Under the pieces are notes generated by a model. It ran no database searches. It was given only the letters and a program-made list of their open reading frames with translations, and was not told where the DNA came from. Of a stretch of 64,000 bases of DNA, positions 61,495 through 64,000 are shown piece after piece. This DNA comes from Thamnaconus septentrionalis. Lineage: Eukaryota; Chordata; Actinopteri; Tetraodontiformes; Monacanthidae. Location of the stretch: positions 13,556,861 through 13,620,860 of the forward strand of contig CM020501.1 in NCBI GenBank assembly GCA_009823395.1, written 5' to 3'. The position numbers and the translations under genes are program-made. The first letter of the stretch is position 1. Every line of letters begins with the position of its first letter.

Positions 61495-64000
61495 CGAAGA
61501 AACAAAGGGCAATCATGTCCTTTCTTTCATTCTCAGTTGTGCACTCTATCGGCGCAGCCGAGGATTTTGCCCGGGCTTGTTTGGGTCCAGGAGTCTGCAG
61601 CAGGGTGCAGGCTGCACAAGTCTCCTTTTCTCATTGTGCAATTGAAAAGATCTTAATGGAAAGCAGGCGAGCGTTGTCCTTAGATGACTCCTCCCCCTCT
61701 GCCTCCTCTTCCCCCCCAGCAAACAAACCAAGCGGGCCTGTTTGGTTCCCAGGTAGGATCGCAGTCATGGAAAATAAACGGCTTTTGAGTCTCCAGTTCA
61801 AAGGACGCCTTGCCACGACATTCCTCCCTCCGAGCTGTAAATTGTTTATTAATCTTGGTCATTATGGTGTGAGCTGCACGACTTTTTGCTTCACTTTTTC
61901 AACAGTTTTTCTTTGTCCTTGTCAGCACTCATGGCTGATGGATCCGTCTGACTGCGTTCAGACAGCCGAGGCCACGTCTGCTGGCTGGAGTATTTCCTTT
62001 TCAACGTCAATCAGAATTTTTGTTTTTCTTAGATGTTGTAAATTGGGCCCAGCAGAACATTTCAATCTCGTGAGAGATGGTGCTGCGTCATAAAAACTTC
62101 ATTTTTCAACAAGAAAATGTTTGTGGGTTTCAACATTTGCTAGTCTTTGCAGTGTTTTTGACAATCTCGAGCTTTTAGTAGTTTCATGGTGAAAATGAAT
62201 GCAAAAGGATACAAGTTTGTGTTTTATTTTAATTTCTGCACATACCTTGTTGCCTGTAACATTCCTAAAAAAACCAACAACAAAAACACCAACGAATCAC
62301 TGATTAAAGTAGTGAACAAGAAAGTTGCTTGTGGCTTTGATATTTGTATTTATTTTCTGTCTTCATCTTTTGTATGAAAGCTTTTCTTTGCAATTCTCAC
62401 AAAATTTGAATTCCAGACATCATTCGAGTTTCACAGTGCCACCTGGTTATTCGTTGTTCTGCCAATTCAAAAAGCACATCTCCTCAGCGCTTGGTGCAAC
62501 AACAGCCAACCGGGCTTGGAGGAAATCCTCTCGCTCTCACTCAGATGATGAAACACCGGCTCTTGGCAGAGCAACCGCCGAGTGACGGTGCGAGAACAGC
62601 TCCCAGGCTGCGAACTGTCCTGTTGCACAGGGGTGGTGCCTGCCGCTACACGCACAGGCAAAGCTTTGTGAACGCACACGCACTGTAAATCCTGGAAACG
62701 AGGCGTCATCACGTGTGTCAAACCCTCCACCAGCCGTCGTTATCTGCAGCGGAAGAGCTTCTGTGCATTCCGCCCAACACATGGTGAATGTTAACCCACT
62801 TCTGGGCAGTGTGTGTGTGTATGTCTTTTTTTCCCCCCTTGTCCAAACACACACCCTTAATCCCCATGAGACGGTCAGTGTGTCACGATGCCTTTTGTGG
62901 TTTTCGTTAAGTGTTAGCATGTGTGAGGTATAAGATGACCGAGTTACACCAAAGTCTGGGGATTGTAGAAAATACAGTCAAATATCTGTCAAAGCAAAAC
63001 ATTGCAATGTTCTGAATAAATGAATGAACACGTTTTCATCTCAAAGGTCCCATTTTTATTAAAAATTCACGTTTCCAGTGTTTCTCGTGTCTGGTCTGCC
63101 AGTGACCCTTGCAAACACAACATTTTTCAGCAAAGGTTTCTTGCTTGGAAAATTTAATTTTGTGATGTCACAAAGGGCACATCCTCACCTCTCCCAGACA
63201 CATCTGTTGAATCACTTCGCACAGATAGAAAACAGTTCCACCAATACTTTGACATGAAGTCAAGGTTCCAATAAAGCCATTTTTATGTGTCTCGTCCCCA
63301 AAACAAGTTTCCTGCACGCAGGAGAAAAGACACCAGAGATGAGTTTTTGTTAGAAGGGCACAGAGATGAAATGAACTTTTTTTAAACAAAACAAATCTCA
63401 AATCCTGTATTTTTGCTAGAATGTAAAGATGTTGAGAAAATGCATGTTTAGCCGCAAAAACGCATCTTTTGCTTGCTTGTGCTTTTAAGAAATTCTGAAA
63501 ACATGCCCTTTGTGATGTCACAAGGACCAACAACAACTCAGTATTACCTCTATCAGGCTCTTTTTGGAAGAAAAAAATGACCCAAAAAGGAGAAGAACAA
63601 AGGACCTTTGTAGCTAAGTTATATTAGAATTGCATCTCCTTTCTTTTTTTTCTTTTTTGTTTTGTTTTTTTCTCTTTGTTTACCTGTTTTGTTTGTTCCT
63701 TTGTCTGTGTTCTTTTACATGTGATTTGTACATTTGCACACACCACGACTAATACCAATATCCATTTTATGCTTCTGCAATGTTGTACAACAATGTATAT
63801 TTGTTATACCGAAAAATGTTCAATTAAAAGATCTTGAACCTAGAATTGCATCTTAATCTGTATTCATCCAGGTTTTGATCATTAGTTAACAGTGTGTCAC
63901 AGCTGCATTCAAAAACTTGCCATGTCAGCATCTTCCTTGACAGTTTAGCCGAGGTTTGGTTTGTCGGGACATGTCCCGTGAAAAGTGGCCCCTCTGATGT
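61495..64000. other. Non-coding stretch to the window end
   Basis: No supported gene. TTTGTGATGTCACAA-type blocks (CRE-like core) recur near 63160 and 63508. At 63650-63840 a T-rich run followed by ATTAAAAGATCTTGAACC resembles a LINE or SINE 3' tail, but the family is unclear. Confidence 0.45.

Noticed and set aside
61470..62093. 207-codon plus-strand frame, the longest in the last 10 kb
   Set aside because: It starts inside a MITE, has low complexity and no domain, and lacks codon bias or splice evidence.

Overview
This is vertebrate nuclear DNA, almost certainly from a teleost fish. The evidence is spliced genes with GT-AG introns, a six-exon cytoplasmic beta-actin of 375 residues, long CA/GT microsatellites, and fish-type Tc1/mariner, LINE, Penelope-like, hAT-like and Ty3/Gypsy elements. 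All gene models were built by hand from reading frame, splice signals and intron phase. Coding lengths and phases close exactly for every complete gene reported.

Layout. PTCD1 (minus, 3' end cut off by the window start) occupies 1-3126. FBXL18 (minus) occupies 4454-7401. A 5.49-kb Ty3/Gypsy-type retrotransposon (7781-13272, coding on minus) has identical 320-bp LTRs but a badly frameshifted gag-pol. Beta-actin (minus, 14222-18190 including its promoter) follows, with a CCAAT/CArG/TATA promoter, an intronic CArG box and two distal CArG boxes. From 21722 to 31789 (minus) lies an 11-exon gene for a 1192-residue single-pass membrane glycoprotein: signal peptide, CUB-like domain, about 670-residue mucin-like stretch, EGF-like module, transmembrane helix and a roughly 170-residue tail. 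I do not recognise its name. A nine-exon perforin-like gene (minus, 33999-37932) has a relic of a duplicated C2 exon behind it. After a transposon-rich stretch (38.4-40.1 kb) comes a short gene coding for little more than an HSF-type DNA-binding domain (plus, 40930-41340). PIN1 (minus, 43189-46148) and UBL5 (plus, 46798-47584) are arranged head to head across a shared upstream region.

From about 47.8 kb to the end there is no gene I can name. I see a LINE 3' end, an RTE-like scrap, a candidate exon at 53.16-53.55 kb, an intact-ended but dead Tc1 element (56.64-58.23 kb), an inverted-repeat element with a telomere-like core (58.56-58.74 kb), a MITE (61.18-61.49 kb) and simple repeats. This may be a long intron or a regulatory desert.

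The genes are ordinary neighbours, not an operon-like system. They cover mitochondrial RNA metabolism, ubiquitin ligase substrate recognition, cytoskeleton, cell-surface mucin, cytolysis, transcription, prolyl isomerisation and a splicing-related ubiquitin-like protein. The least ordinary features are a 225-bp phase-preserving exon of the mucin-like gene sandwiched between a (TG)59 and an (AC)10 tract, the perforin exon relic, competing donors in PIN1, substitutions at a conserved UBL5 position, and the HSF-domain-only gene.
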